Source: Plotosus lineatus
Lineage: Eukaryota; Chordata; Actinopteri; Siluriformes; Plotosidae
Direction of reading: 5' to 3'
NCBI GenBank assembly: GCA_024760905.1
Contig: CM045729.1
Span: forward strand, 60,473,080 to 60,537,079
DNA length: 64,000 nucleotides
Positions 1-10,891 of the stretch are shown piece after piece. The position numbers were made by a program, and so were the translations under genes. Within the stretch, counting starts at the first letter, position 1. Each line of letters begins with the position of its first letter. A model generated the notes under the pieces. It did no database searches. It was not told where the DNA came from and saw only the letters and a program-made list of their open reading frames with translations.

Positions 1-600
1 TTCACGAATGAGGAAGTCATGGAGAAGGAAATCGACAGCTGGATTGTTGCAGCCTCTGCTGTAAAGCGGAGCCTATACCAGTCCATTGTGATGAAGAGGG
101 AGCTGAGACACAAGGCAACGCTCTCAAGTTACCAATTGATCTACCTTCCAAACCTCTTCTATGGTCACGAGCATTGGGTATTGAACGAAAGAACAAAATC
201 GCGGATACAGGTGGCTGAAATGAGCTTCCTTCGCCCAGTGGCGGGGCTCTCCCTTAAAGATAGGGGGAAAAGCTCAGACATTCGGGAGGGCTCAGAGTAG
301 AACCGCTGCACCTCCTCATTGAGAGGAGCCAGTTGAGGTGGCTCAGGCATCGGTACAATACCTCCTGAACTCCTCTCCAGTGTGATGTTTCGGGCATGTC
401 CAAACAGGAAGAGACCCAGAGGTCGACCTCAAACACGCTGGAGGGATTATGTCTCTCTGCTGGTCTGGGAACGCCTCAGTGTCCACCTGGAAGAGCTGTA
501 GGAAGTGGCTGGGGAGAGGGACATCTGGACCTTATTGCTTAGGCTTCTGTCCTTGCAATCTGACCCCGGATTAAGTGGAGGAAGATAATAATGATGATGA
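1..600 (+). mobile_element. Rex3-like (RTE clade) LINE, 3' end, cut by window edge
   Basis: This is the C-terminal coding end and 3' tail of a non-LTR retrotransposon, entering from the left edge of the window. The readable protein (19-300) contains EIDSWIVAASAVKRSLYQS, LFYGHEHWV and RIQVAEMSFLRPVAGLSL. The same block appears in the longer Rex3-like copy at 15723-18442, where it lies downstream of the reverse transcriptase. A stop after the GSE residues and later frame breaks make it a pseudogene. The end is a short run of ATG/GATG-type triplets at about 583-600, typical of Rex3-like 3' tails. No target-site duplication can be checked because the 5' side is outside the window. Confidence 0.85.
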
Positions 601-824
601 CTGCACTTGAAGTTTATCCCATAATAAAAGGCCCAGTGGCTATATCTTTTAGGTTTTTCTTCTGAATGCTGCACTGATTGTAAGCTTTTCGTGTTAGCTA
701 TGCTTAATAAATGCCTACCCAGAACAAACAAATATTTACCAAAAACAGTATTAGAAAATACAGTGTTTGAAAAAACAGTATTAGTAGAATCTAAAATTTA
801 ATTGGAATTAAAACATCTATACAG

Positions 825-965
825 TAATTGAAAAATGAGTTACAAAGAAAAGTTTTGAATGAGAATAAGAACATGCAAACTCCACACAGATGCCCACGCC
901 ATACCTGAGACTCAAGCCCATGACCTCCTTGCCATGATGCAGACATGGTAACCACTATACTACAA
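825..965 (-). repeat. Degenerate L2-type 3' repeat fragment
   Basis: The plus strand reads acatgcaaactccacacag followed by a stretch resembling the anticodon-proximal and B-box region seen in many fish L2-linked repeats (catgacctccttgccatgat, then ggtaaccactatacta). It is recognised by general resemblance only. No protein is encoded and no ends can be defined. Confidence 0.4.
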
Positions 966-1098
966 CAGGTCAATTCAACTAAAAGCACTTTTTACAACTG
1001 TCAATGTCACAATGCAAATAGTACACAAACTTGATTAAGAATTTAAACTTAAATCCTGCACATCCCATGTTTTCCCTTATTTTGTCTGTAAGAGAAAA

Positions 1099-1219
<121 letters not shown>

Positions 1220-1794
1220 AATTTGTATTTTTATTCAGCATGGGTTTCCACCTATTTTTTTTTTTTTTTTGCTTCTTATTTATTTATTTATTTATTTTTT
1301 TTGCTGTTTAAAAAACTTGCTCAAGGATGCCTCACTGTCTTGTTAGTCACCCTACTGAATCAATGTTTTCCCAATTTCAAATGCACCCGAAGTGTGTAAC
1401 ATATGTATGTATTTTTTAGTGTCTATGAAAAGGAGAGAGCCAAAGAAAAGCACAAGAAAGATGAAACTCCAAAGGAAGTCTTATGTGAATTTAATTAAAT
1501 GATGTGAAAATTTGTGCTTTATGTTTACAGCTACTACATGAAATGTAAAACAAGCCACGACACATGAAGCATACTCAGTATATATTTGCCATCTATACCT
1601 GGACACAATTTTTTTCTTAGGGACCTGGACTACTGATTTGCCCATGTGAAATGATGTTATAATGTGCACATGGTTTACATCGAAAAAAATCCTAGACAAC
1701 CTTTGATGAAGTCATGTTCAAAAGAGTAGCACAGTGGTCTGTCTGCCTTGAAGCGAGAAGTTGGTTTTGCATCTCGGGTTCGGAGAGAGCGTTT

Positions 1795-2030
1795 CTGCAT
1801 GTATTTTGCATGTTTTAGCTGTACTTGTGTATTTTTTCCTATGGGTACTCCAGTTTCCTCCCACAGTACAAAGAATATGCACATTAGACTAATTGGCTGT
1901 CCTAAATAACCCTAGTGTGCAATGGAATAGCAAACTGTTGAGGGAGTTGTGATCTGTGAGATAGGCTCCAGCCTCCTCATGTCCCTAGTAGGATTAAACA
2001 GTTTAGCAAATGAATAAAGGATGAATGTTT
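1795..2030 (+). repeat. L2-type LINE or SINE 3' tail
   Basis: The sequence follows the common fish L2-type 3' end: gggtactccagtttcctccc, then agactaattggctgtcc, then ataggctccagcctcctc, a diverged gtaggattaaacag and a GAAT-like tail near 2010-2030. It is old, with many substitutions. No coding sequence is visible. Confidence 0.6.
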
Positions 2031-2540
2031 GTTTAATATCATAAACTTGGGGTTTGTCCAATCAAATAAAAATTCAAACCATTTATTTCCTTTATGTGTG
2101 ATAATGCATACTGCAAAATATCTTGCAGCGATAGTACTAAAGCTATTGTGACAGTTATCTATTTGTATCTGTCCCTGCTGAAAGCTTGAGTCAATAGCAA
2201 TAAGAGCAGCTTGTGTTGACACAAACCAGGCGAAGGCCCAGATCTTTGAGAGTCAAATCAACAAACATTGATGAGATTCTGCATGGTTCATGGTGGACAG
2301 AGAACTCTCTTTCTACTTGTGACTCTGCATGCATAGCACTGTTTTCTACTAGCCAGTTACTTCAGAGATTAAAGTTTACTCTCATACTTAAACTATGAAC
2401 ATAATTATCATCATTCCATGTACAAAAGAAATCACGTTGAATAAAATGTACATTTGCATGCATCCAGTTGGTGTTATTAATCTATAGATACAACTGCATA
2501 ACTGTTCAACTGCCTTAAAATAGTGAAATTACTACAAACT
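2031..2540. other. No recognisable feature
   Basis: AT-rich sequence with short, chance open frames only. No repeat family, RNA gene or regulatory motif could be supported. Confidence 0.5.
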
Positions 2541-2684
2541 GGATTCCAAAAAAGTTGGGACACTATACAAATTGTGAATGAAAGCTGAATACAATGATGT
2601 GGAAGTGCCAAATTTCAGCATTTTATTCCAACTAGAACATAGATGACAGTGTCAGAATTTTAAACTGAGAAAATGTATAATTTT

Positions 2685-4107
2685 TTATGGTAAAAATATG
2701 TTGATTTTAAATTTTATGGTGTCAACAAATCTCAAAAAAGTTGGGACAAGGCCACTTTCTCCACTTGAGGCATCCCGTCTTCTTCTTACAACAGTCTGCA
2801 AACATCTGGGAACTGAGGAGACAAGTTTCTCAAGTTTAAAAATAGGAATGCTGTCCCGTTCTTGTCTAATACAGGCCTCTAACTGTTCAACTGTTTTGGG
2901 CTTTCTTTGTTGCACCTTCCTCTTTATGATGCGCCAAATTTTCTCTATAGTTGAAAGATCTGGACTACAGGCTGCCCATTTCAATACCCGATGTTATGGT
3001 CTGTGTTATTTGGCAGCTTTTAACCCTCTTTCGCTCTCCTTATGCCCTGCATGCGCTGGCAAGGGGCGTGGCTGTCACACGCAGGCGGAGTGCAGACAGC
3101 ACACCTAATTCCACTCAGCCATCAGCGGGCTATAAAGATGAGCGGCGCTCCTCCCAGCACTAGAAGATTGTCCCTCCAAACGAGCCCGTTTCCCCGTGAT
3201 CTCTCTGGCTCTATGGTTTCAGCTCCGTGCTCGACCAGTTCCCGCTTTGATATTTTCCCTGAGTGATTTTGGTTCTCGGGTTTCCCCTCACCTCTACGGT
3301 GATCATGATTCCCCATACTCCAGTGCCTGCTCTTTGTTCAATAAAGGTCATTTGTATCATTATACTCGATCTCCTGCATCTTTGGGTCTGACTGAAAGCC
3401 GGTGTCACACCTGGATCCTTTTCCTACACAGCCATGATGTGGTAATTAATGCTGCAAGTGGTCTAGCATTATCATGTCGAAAAATGCAAGGTGTTCTCTG
3501 AAAGAGACAACATCTGGATGGGAGCATATGTTGTTCTAGAACCTGAATATACCTTCCTGCATTGACTGTGCCTTTCCAGATGTGCAAACTGCCCATGCCA
3601 CATGCACTCATGCAACTCCATACCATCACAGATGCAGGCTTCTGAACTGAGCGCTGATAAGAACTTGGGTTGTCCTTGTCCTCTTTAGTCCGAATGACAT
3701 CCCATGTGGCGTCCCAGTTTTCCATAAAGAACTTCGAATCGTGACCACAGAACAGTTTTTCACTTTGCCACACTCCATTTTAAATGACCCCCAGCCCAGA
3801 GAAAACACCTGTGTTTCTGTGTCCTGTTCAAAAATGGCTTCTTCTTTGTACTGTAGAGTTTCAGCTGGCAATGGCAGATGGCACGAGATATTGTGTTCAC
3901 CGACAATGGTTTCTGGAAGTATTGCTGAGCCCATTCTGTGATTTCCCTTATAGTAGCATTCCTGTTTGTGGTGCAGTGCTGTTGAAGGGGTTGAAGATCA
4001 CAGGCATCCAGTATGGTTTTTCGGCCTTGACTCTTACGCACAGAGCTTGTTCCAGATTCTCTGAATCTTTGGATGATGCTATGCACAGTAGGTGATGATA
4101 TCTTCAA
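2685..4107 (-). pseudogene. Tc1-like transposase, disrupted
   Basis: The product would be a Tc1/mariner DDE transposase that binds the inverted ends and cuts and pastes the element. The N-terminal part (4107-3760) shows SPTVHSIIQRFRESG (helix-turn-helix region) and AQQYFQKPLSVNTISRA. The middle (3773-3405) retains YQRSVQKPASVMVW, GSLHIWKGTVNAGRY and QVLEQHMLPSR. The C-terminal part (2984-2685) has KWAACSPDLSTIEKIWRII; in this family the position occupied by T in STIEKIW lies in the PDLSPIE-type motif, whose last carboxylate (E) is kept. Reading frames change between the parts and a 418-bp LTR interrupts the C-terminal third, so no functional protein is possible. Confidence 0.85.
2992..3409 (+). 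repeat. Solo LTR of a Ty3/gypsy element
   Basis: The block starts TGTTATGGTCTGTG and ends with CACA. It shares its start, the ggggcgtggctgt segment, a GCTATAAA TATA-like box, a gaagattgtcc segment, gtgctcgaccagtt, an AATAAA signal and ctcctgcatctttgggtc with the gypsy LTRs at 29764-30112 and 34418-34676. It sits inside the Tc1-like transposase and is flanked by cccga on the left and cctgg on the right. The latter is what the Tc1 coding frame predicts for the target, so a 5-bp duplication with two later mutations is likely. No internal gypsy sequence adjoins it, so it is a solo LTR formed by LTR-LTR recombination. Confidence 0.85.
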
Positions 4108-4842
4108 ACTCTTTGCAATTTTTCATTGGAAAACACATTTCTAATATCGCACCACTATCTTTCTGAGCAACGTTGGGGGAATTAGTAATCCGCTACACAT
4201 CTTTGCTTCCGAGAGACACTGCCACTCTGAGAAGCTCTTTTTATACTCAGTCATGTTGCCAATGGACCTCATTAGAAATAATTGGTCTTCCAGCTGTTCG
4301 TTATGAGTGCAATTGACTTTTTTAGCCTCTTATTGCTACCTGTCACAACTTTATTTGATTTGTTAGCATGATGAAATTTATTTAATTTTCTCAGTTTAAA
4401 TTTTTGACCTGTCATCTATCTTCTATTCAGAATAATATATTAACATTTGGCACTTCTACATCATTGCATTCAGTTTTTATTCACAATTGGTATAGAGTGC
4501 CAATGTTTTTGAAATACAATTTGTACATGTTTATTGTAATACAAGTTTCTTTGTAAGATCCTACTTTACTGAAAATGTGCACTGTAAATACATAAGATCT
4601 GAGAATCTGGTAAACAACTATGTAGGTGGGACCGCAGATAAGATCCAAAAGTTGGCATACATGCTTTAACAAAACACACAGCTAGTAAAACTGTGTATAC
4701 ATACATTCCATAGCTGAGGTTTGGTCATAAACATTTTTGATAGCTATGTAGTATCCAAGGGATCATTACTTGTGAATACATGCATCGCGTTACTTGGAAC
4801 TCACTACACTCAAAAAATGTGTAAAAGAAAATATCATCAGAA

Positions 4843-4964
<122 letters not shown>

Positions 4965-5590
4965 TGGAGGGTTGGTATTAGACATGTATTTATGTCTTTG
5001 GAGGAGACAACAAATATTATCCGAGCAATGTGATGATAGGGAGACAATACTGATGTTATATTATGGAAATATTTGCTGTTTACTATAATATTCTATATTC
5101 AATTATCAATATTTTTATCAAAAACTAGCCAAAGGTTATTGTTAGAGGATTATTTTGTTAAAGGATTATTTAGCTACAAATTAACTACAGTGATACTCAA
5201 CTTCAAAGCAATACATGCAATGTGTTGTATTGTGGATAATTCATCCACTTGCTTGATTTAATACATGTTCAATTGCTCGAGGTGAAAAGAAAATTTGAAA
5301 TTTTTGCATTAGGTTGTTAATAGGCCTAAGTGCTGTTGAAGATCCACTTTGGAATTTGGCCTGATAGTGACAATGCACATACAGTACTTGTCACAGTAAC
5401 AGGAACTGACAAATTAGGATGAAGGCTAAGACAGTAACAAAAACTGACTCCGTCTTGTTAAAATAATACTACTACTGTCTACAGCAGCACAATGTTCAGG
5501 AGCTTATATAAACAGAATATGGTAAACAGAACACAAACTATTGCCTGCCACTATGTGATGCTTGATAATTACCTTAACAACCCAAGCAGT
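4965..5590. other. No recognisable feature
   Basis: AT-rich DNA with short chance frames. No element boundaries, RNA gene or coding similarity seen. It forms the left flank of the large nested block that starts at 5599. Confidence 0.5.
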
Positions 5591-6142
5591 ATAACAACTA
5601 GGGCTACACAATAAAACTGGTTTATCGGTTGCTAACATTCAAACAATACGTACAGTAGGCCCTTGACTATTCGCGGTTTTGCACTCGCGTATGCGCATAT
5701 TCGCGGACTGCCGAGCAACTGTCACATAATTCAAATTCAGCCAATGGCTGTCCTCCTAACTGCTGATTGTTTGAGATGAGGAAAAAGGGGGCGTATACAT
5801 CATTTTTTTTTAGTGTGTTTTAATTACCAGCTGAGCTCTATGATGCCAAATGCTGGCTGAGCACCAGAAAAAGGTAATGACGTTGGATGTCTCTTCTGAA
5901 GAAATAAGACTATCTCCGGAAGAAACGACAGTTTCCTCTGAAGTGCCTGAAGAGGAATAATCATCTGAACTGTTGGAAAATACTTTAATATCAAAGTCTT
6001 TTTCAATTATTATTGCAGTACAGTACCTAGGTTAATGTTTAGAATGTTTGTGTGTGGGATTTTATGTACTGTGGTGTAGCATGTTTATCATTTTGTTTTG
6101 TTTATCCAATGTATTACATTTCATGTTCTTTTAAGTTCTTTT

Positions 6143-6553
6143 TGTTATGGTCTGTGTTTTTGGGGGACTTTAATTTTGGAAGCTGTGCCTCTAACTGTTT
6201 TCTCTCTGCTTCGGCTGAGGGGCGTGGCTGAGCTGCTTGGTGGCACACACCTGAATTCACTCTTCTCATCTACTCTCAATAAACACAAGCACGCTCATCG
6301 CCGCGACAGAGGATTAACTCACATCACGTCACTGCTTCTTTTGTACTGTAACTCTCTAACTCTCTAACTCTAAAACTCTGTTTTCTACCCGCTCCGGCTG
6401 AGGGGGTGGCTGAGCTGCTCGGACTGAATGCAGTCCTCATCTACTCCCTATAGACACAAACCGCACGCTCACCTCAATTGAAGCACGCTGCTTAAGTGCT
6501 TCCCCTTTGAATAATAAATGCACCCTGGCATCTCACGCTGCCTCGGAAATGCG
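6143..6553 (+). repeat. Gypsy-type LTR-like block with internal duplication
   Basis: It begins TGTTATGGTCTGTG, exactly like the LTRs at 2992 and, inverted, at 30112 and 34676. It contains ggggcgtggctg, an AATAAA-type signal and ends near cctcaca. Two related segments of about 90 bp (about 6205-6300 and 6390-6470) both contain cggctgag, gtggctgagctgct and cacgctca, which suggests an internal tandem duplication. A 5-bp target duplication could not be identified, so the right boundary is uncertain. Confidence 0.55.
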
Positions 6554-6644
6554 CCTCACAAATAGTAATGCAATATATCGCTCTAGTGGGCATTTTTGAA
6601 AACTACAGTGCTGTATATTTCAAGGAAAATACATTTAAAGGTGT

Positions 6645-6651
<7 letters not shown>

Positions 6652-6730
<79 letters not shown>
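6652..6730. repeat. (AT)n microsatellite
   Basis: About 79 bp of uninterrupted alternating A and T inside the Tigger-like copy. Confidence 0.97.
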
Positions 6731-6733
<3 letters not shown>

Positions 6734-7137
6734 CTGTATAATGTATTTATTTTATTATCAATAAATATCACAGTAAAAAACTTTTAAAAGTTTTTCTGAA
6801 TCATTACTACATTTTACTACGTTAATACTGTATTAATGAGTAAGACTGTCTACAGAATGTGTTTAAGAAGCATATTTTAGCGCAAGTAATAGATCCATAG
6901 TAGTTTACTTCCGGTTGATCATTTGCGCATGTAATATTATACATGGGGTTTTACTTCCAGGTATAGAACTTGCAGATTATGTTCATTTGCGGGAGGGGTA
7001 GCAACCAAGTCCTCGTGAATAACGAGGGCCTACTGTATTTCGATACTCTGAAGCAAAACCGGTTTTTGACATGCATTCAGAAAACTTTGGAACAGTAAAA
7101 GAACTTCAGCCATTCCCACTGAAGATAAGTGGTTACA

Positions 7138-7262
7138 GCAGAGGATGACAGCTTTTCTATCGTGTCAAAGAGTAAAGTTAAAGCTTCTGTTTGGAAGCAT
7201 TTCAGATTGAAAAAGCATATCTCAGATGGAACCAGGGTTGTAGTAAGGCATAAATGTGGATG
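7138..7262 (+). pseudogene. BED zinc-finger fragment of a hAT transposase
   Basis: The frame reads KSKVKASVWKHFRLKK and then HISDGTRV. The VWKHF motif is the start of a BED finger, the DNA-binding domain at the N-terminus of ZBED-type hAT transposases. The cysteine and histidine ligands that should follow are missing or disrupted (only CGC is seen) before the SINE at 7338. A second piece carrying the CKTC half of a BED finger occurs at about 10450. Whether both belong to one transposase, as two exons or as two copies, cannot be decided from the sequence. Confidence 0.55.
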
Positions 7263-7337
7263 TATGGCGTATACTCACTTATTTTATCAAGCAGGTAGCG
7301 TTTACGCACTAACAGCATGTAGAGTTTATGCACTTAC

Positions 7338-7680
7338 GGCAGTGGCCTGGTGGTTGGGCGCTGGATCACTGATCCTAAGGTTGGGGGTTCGAGTTCCAGT
7401 CTCCACAAGGTTGTCATTGTCCCCCCAGTGCAGCCAACTGGGTTATCAAAGGCCGGCAATATCTCTCACTGTCTATGGTGACAGGCATTTAAAAAAACAT
7501 GGCTGACTTTCGTAAAGAGTAGCTGCATAGCCGTCAGCGTGTTTCTGACCTTGCTAATGGTTGTGTCAGGAAGGGCATCCATTGTTAAAACCTATGCCGG
7601 ATCAAACATGGGACTCAGATGATTCGCATTCGCTGTGGCAATCCCTGAAAAAGGGAAAAAGCCGAAGAGAAAAGAAGACG
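7338..7680 (+). mobile_element. tRNA-derived SINE, RTE-type tail, copy 1
   Basis: The head shows an A-box-like cctggtggttgggcgctgg and a B box ggttcgagttcc, which together form an internal RNA polymerase III promoter. The middle domain contains gttatcaaaggcc and ctcactgtctatggtg. The body then contains caggaagggcatcc, like the RTE 5' region, and ends gattcgctgtggc with gggaaaaagccga, like the RTE 3' end. It is diverged. Similar but not identical tttacacactta-type sequence on both sides may be a decayed duplication. Confidence 0.8.
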
Positions 7681-7745
7681 CGTTTACACACTTATTTTGC
7701 CTTGTGAGATCATTTATCAAAGTGTATTTTTTACAAGTGAATGTT

Positions 7746-7750
<5 letters not shown>

Positions 7751-7792
<42 letters not shown>

Positions 7793-7819
7793 TTGTGTGT
7801 ATAAATATATATATATAAA

Positions 7820-7891
<72 letters not shown>

Positions 7892-7896
7892 TTTTT
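7751..7896. repeat. (GT)n, (AT)n and poly(T) tracts
   Basis: GT repeats at about 7751-7800 are followed by AT repeats to about 7874 and then about 22 T. It is a compound low-complexity tract with no coding content. Confidence 0.95.
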
Positions 7897-7943
7897 AATT
7901 TATTTGTCATTTTTCTTCAATTTCTATCAAGACTCGATCTCAC

Positions 7944-8391
7944 TCTTACTTGTAATGAGCAACTGTAGGCATACAATTTCCTCCGGGATCAATAATGTAT
8001 TCTGATTCCGATTCTGATTTAGACGGATGGCATCTTCTTCTTTTCCTTTTGGTTGTTCCTTTCAGGGGTTGCCACAGTGAATCATCTACCTCCATTTCAC
8101 CCTATCCTCTGCATCTTCTTCTCTTACACCAACTACCTTCATGTCCTCCTTCACCGCATCTATGAATCGTCTCTTTGGTCTTCTTCAGGGCCTTCTGCCT
8201 TTTATTTCCAGCCTCAGCATCCTACTACCAATATACTCACTATCCCTCCTCTGTACATGTCCAAACCATCTCAATCTAGCCTCTCTGACTTTGTCTCCAA
8301 AACATCTTAAATGTGCTGTCCCTCTGATGTGCTTATTCCTGATCCTATCCATCCTCGTTACTCCCAAAGAGAACCTCAACATTTTCATCTA
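7944..8391 (-). mobile_element. RTE (BovB-like) 3' fragment with shared 3' extension
   Basis: The minus-strand frame (8388-8185) reads KMLRFSLGVTRMDRIRNKH, IRGTAHLRCFGDKVREARL and RWFGHVQRRDSEYIGSRML, the C-terminus of the RTE seen in full at 54760-57894. The copy is 5'-truncated near 8391. Beyond the usual GAA-rich 3' end (about 8031) it carries about 95 bp (8030 down to 7944) that also follows the RTE at 12199-15343. That extension includes gcaactgtaggcatacaat and a gattccgattctga segment. Confidence 0.85.
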
Positions 8392-8395
8392 TAAT

Positions 8396-9876
8396 ATATA
8401 TATTTCTTTGTCACTTGTCCCGGCTTGTAATCCTGTCACAATGATGTTTGATGTTTCTGTCCTATTATTTGCAGTCATTTAGTGTGTGAGTGTGTGGAGA
8501 GTCCAGTATAATTAGAGCCATGCCATGATTGGACAGTGCGGATGTCGCGAAGGTCTTCAGCCAATAGAATTTGTTTTTATATAGGATACGGAAATTCCCA
8601 CTAAAAACAAAACCACGGTTCATGTTGTTATTGTTCAGAAATTTACTGACCTATTGCATCTAGATTTTTGCTTAAACATTTATTTTTAAATGAGCAAAAG
8701 AGGGAAGTGGTCCAATGTACCTCATCTCCAACAAGGCACATTAACCATGCATATTTTCTTGTTTTTGTTTTTGCCAAACGCAGCAATAATATCTCTGTTG
8801 ACTCTGAAAATATGACGTCACACAAATTGTGGACTCAGCCTCAGGCTCAACATGCTCCAAATCGGTCCCAGATTTCGGTAAATTACATTCCACTCCTTTC
8901 CAGCATAATGATAATATTAATGTGATTTATATGATAAATGATATTGCATGTTATTATTGTAAAGTTCTAAAGTTTGAAGGAATTTCCTGAGCCGTCAGTG
9001 TCATTGTAAGTGTTATATGTTCGTCATGTGCCCAGCAGGCTGATGGAGATCGCTATGATGGCATTAATATATATATACATGTAATGTTAATATTGTTATA
9101 TATAAATATATAAATCTACTGCTCATAGGGTCACAGGTCTGATGAGGTCTAGTCGTGCGTGATACAATTCAGCGCATGCGCGGATGATACTTCACCTTTA
9201 ATCCCACCTTAAAAATTCAATATGCATGCATTAATGATTAAGGCTTCACAATATGCTAAGAAAAGCACTAGATTCACTTCTGTTTGTTATGTGTATTTAA
9301 TATGTTTAAAGATCTTATTTTATTAATGTTTGTGCCACAGCTTAAAATATTATGTTTTCCTAAGTAGATTTTTTTTTTATGCTTAGAATTTTTATTTTAA
9401 TGTCTTGGTAGTTTTGCATTTTCTGAATGTCAATAGCTTATTGAATATTGCATTTATTAAAAACAAATGTACATAATTTTAATTACAGAAACATTAAGCA
9501 ATACTTGACTCAGTATAATAGTACTACATGTACATTTTGTAGTTGTACTACTTTATTTAATGTTATTTTTACTAATATCAAATTGTGTATGTGACAAGTT
9601 TATGAGTACATCAGCAGTAATTTATACAGCTGGTTGTGCATACTTGAAACCCTCATGTTCGGTGTGGACCATGTATGCATGTGGTGCTGTAAAGCTACAC
9701 TTCTGTTATTTTACCATAATATATCTTGAATCTTTGTGTATAATGTAATTAAAAGCTGTTAGTATTTCAAATTATCTTCTGTGTCTTTTCATTTTAGATT
9801 TTTAGTTTGGTCTCAGTATATAAAATTGTTGCTCTCAGACACATGTCAACAATTACATGTATACAGTAGGCTAAAT
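8396..9876. other. No recognisable feature
   Basis: Mostly AT-rich, with short chance frames and a few TATA-type dinucleotide runs (about 9065-9115). No coding or RNA similarity was recognised. It may be the remaining interior of the hAT element or unrelated DNA. Confidence 0.5.
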
Positions 9877-9892
9877 TTTATGTACATTTTCT

Positions 9893-10241
9893 GTCTGTCT
9901 TCCTTTCGGCTTTTTCCCTTTTCCTCGGGAGTCGCCACAGCGAATCATCTGATTCGCACGTTTGATTTGGCAGAGGTTTTTACGTTGGATGCCCTTCCTG
10001 TCACAACCCTTTTTAGCAAGGGACAGAAACACGCTGATGGCTTTACAGCTACTCTTTACGAAAGTCAGCAATGGTTCTTTTACATGCCTCTCACCATAGA
10101 CAGTGAGAGACATGGCCCGCCTTTGATAACCCAGTTAGCCGCACTGGGGGGGGTGACAACCTTGTGGAGAGTGGGACTCGAACCCCCAACCTTTGGATCA
10201 GCGATCCAGCGCCCTATACCACTAGACCACCACTGCCCCAC
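9893..10241 (-). mobile_element. tRNA-derived SINE, RTE-type tail, copy 2, with 16-bp duplication
   Basis: The copy is flanked by a perfect 16-bp direct repeat, tttatgtacattttct (9877-9892 and 10242-10257). On the minus strand the head reads cagtggtggtctagtggtat (A box) and gggttcgagtcccac (B box), most like tRNA-Glu to my eye. The middle domain has ctcactgtctatggtgag and gtaaaagaaccattgctga. The body then contains gacaggaagggcatccaac, ctctgccaaatcaaacgtg and the RTE-like end gattcgctgtggcgactccc, and finishes with an AGAC-repeat tail. It is the best-bounded member of the family in the window. Confidence 0.95.
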
Positions 10242-10323
10242 TTTATGTACATTTTCTATACTACAGTATTTCATATTACATGGTGCAAATGGTCGCCATA
10301 TAGCATCTTCAGCATTGAAATTT

Positions 10324-10891
10324 TTAAAAATGTCCGTGTGGGATGGGGAACCCCCTCCACACTCTCCTCCTGCGCTCCACCCTTCTTGGGCCTATGGTCT
10401 TGTTCGGGTGCCGAAGCGGCTTCATAGTATACCCACTTTTTTCTACCACTACAGCACTGGATGGAACCATTGATAAAGCAAATGCTGTGTGCAAAACATG
10501 CAAAGGTGACACATTTTCAGAGGGTACATTGAATCTGATTGCTCATGTGCGGGGACACCACGTGAAACTTTTTTGTCAGACCACAAGCGTGCCACAAACT
10601 GAAACTAGTGAAACAGAATCTAAGTCTTCTAGACAAAGTCAGAGTGTATCGTCAACGAAAACATTTGACCTCACCAGCTGGTTTCACAAGAAAAGTTCAC
10701 CACATGCACAAGAAATTACTCACAAAATTGTGAGATTCATCATTAAGAATTGATGTCCTTTCTCTTTTGTGAACTCTCCAGAATTCAGAGATTTAGTATC
10801 AACTCTGGATAGAAGGTACACCATTTTTGATAGAAAGATGTTTTCTGAAAAAATCGTCCCGAGGATGTACCAGGAGACAAAACGTTTTTAA
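10324..10891 (+). pseudogene. hAT (ZBED-type) transposase N-terminal fragment
   Basis: The frame at 10343-10753 reads IDKANAVCKTCKG, then LNLIAHVRGHH, which is the C-x2-C ... H-x4-H pattern of a BED finger. It continues to FDLTSWFHKKSSPHAQEITH and KIVRFIIKN, then a stop at about 10753. After the stop the same general reading continues with PEFRDLVSTLDRRYT and RKMFSEK to about 10890. A pyrimidine-rich stretch ending in cag just before the finger (about 10470) could be a former splice acceptor. The dimerisation and catalytic domains are absent, so this is a dead fragment. Confidence 0.75.

Larger units (their letters stand above)
2541..4517 (-). mobile_element. Tc1-like DNA transposon with long IR/DR ends
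   Basis: The element has roughly 200-bp inverted ends. The left end has ttccaaaaaagttgggacac and, about 185 bp further in, a second copy (ctcaaaaaagttgggaca near 2732-2749). That is the IR/DR arrangement of Sleeping Beauty-type Tc1 elements. The right end (4315-4517) is the diverged inverse: both ends share blocks such as caaatt/ccaattgtgaat, tgcaatgatgt and gaagtgcc. Between them lies a minus-strand Tc1 transposase pseudogene. The element is old and was later hit by a solo LTR at 2992-3409. The outermost bases and the TA duplication are not certain. Confidence 0.8.
5653..7035. mobile_element. Tigger/pogo-like non-autonomous DNA transposon, copy 1
   Basis: The ends are inverted: CAGTAGGCCCTTGACTATTC on the left and, read from the right end, CAGTAGGCCCTCGTTATTC. 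TA is present on both sides (5651-5652 and 7036-7037), the duplication expected for Tc1/mariner-pogo elements. There is no transposase. The 3' part (6770-7035) and 5' part (5653-6130) are both found again, rearranged, in the copy at 51466-53538. The interior carries an LTR-like block (6143-6553) and an AT microsatellite. Confidence 0.8.

Noticed and set aside
9893..10241. tRNA gene candidates in the SINE heads (A and B boxes)
   Set aside because: Each lies at the 5' end of a longer repeated body with a LINE-type tail and target duplications; acceptor stems do not pair as in a functional tRNA.
10343..10753. 136-codon frame considered as a host ZBED gene
   Set aside because: Stop at 10753 followed by continuing homology, no catalytic or dimerisation domain and location between hAT-like ends; a transposon relic is more likely.
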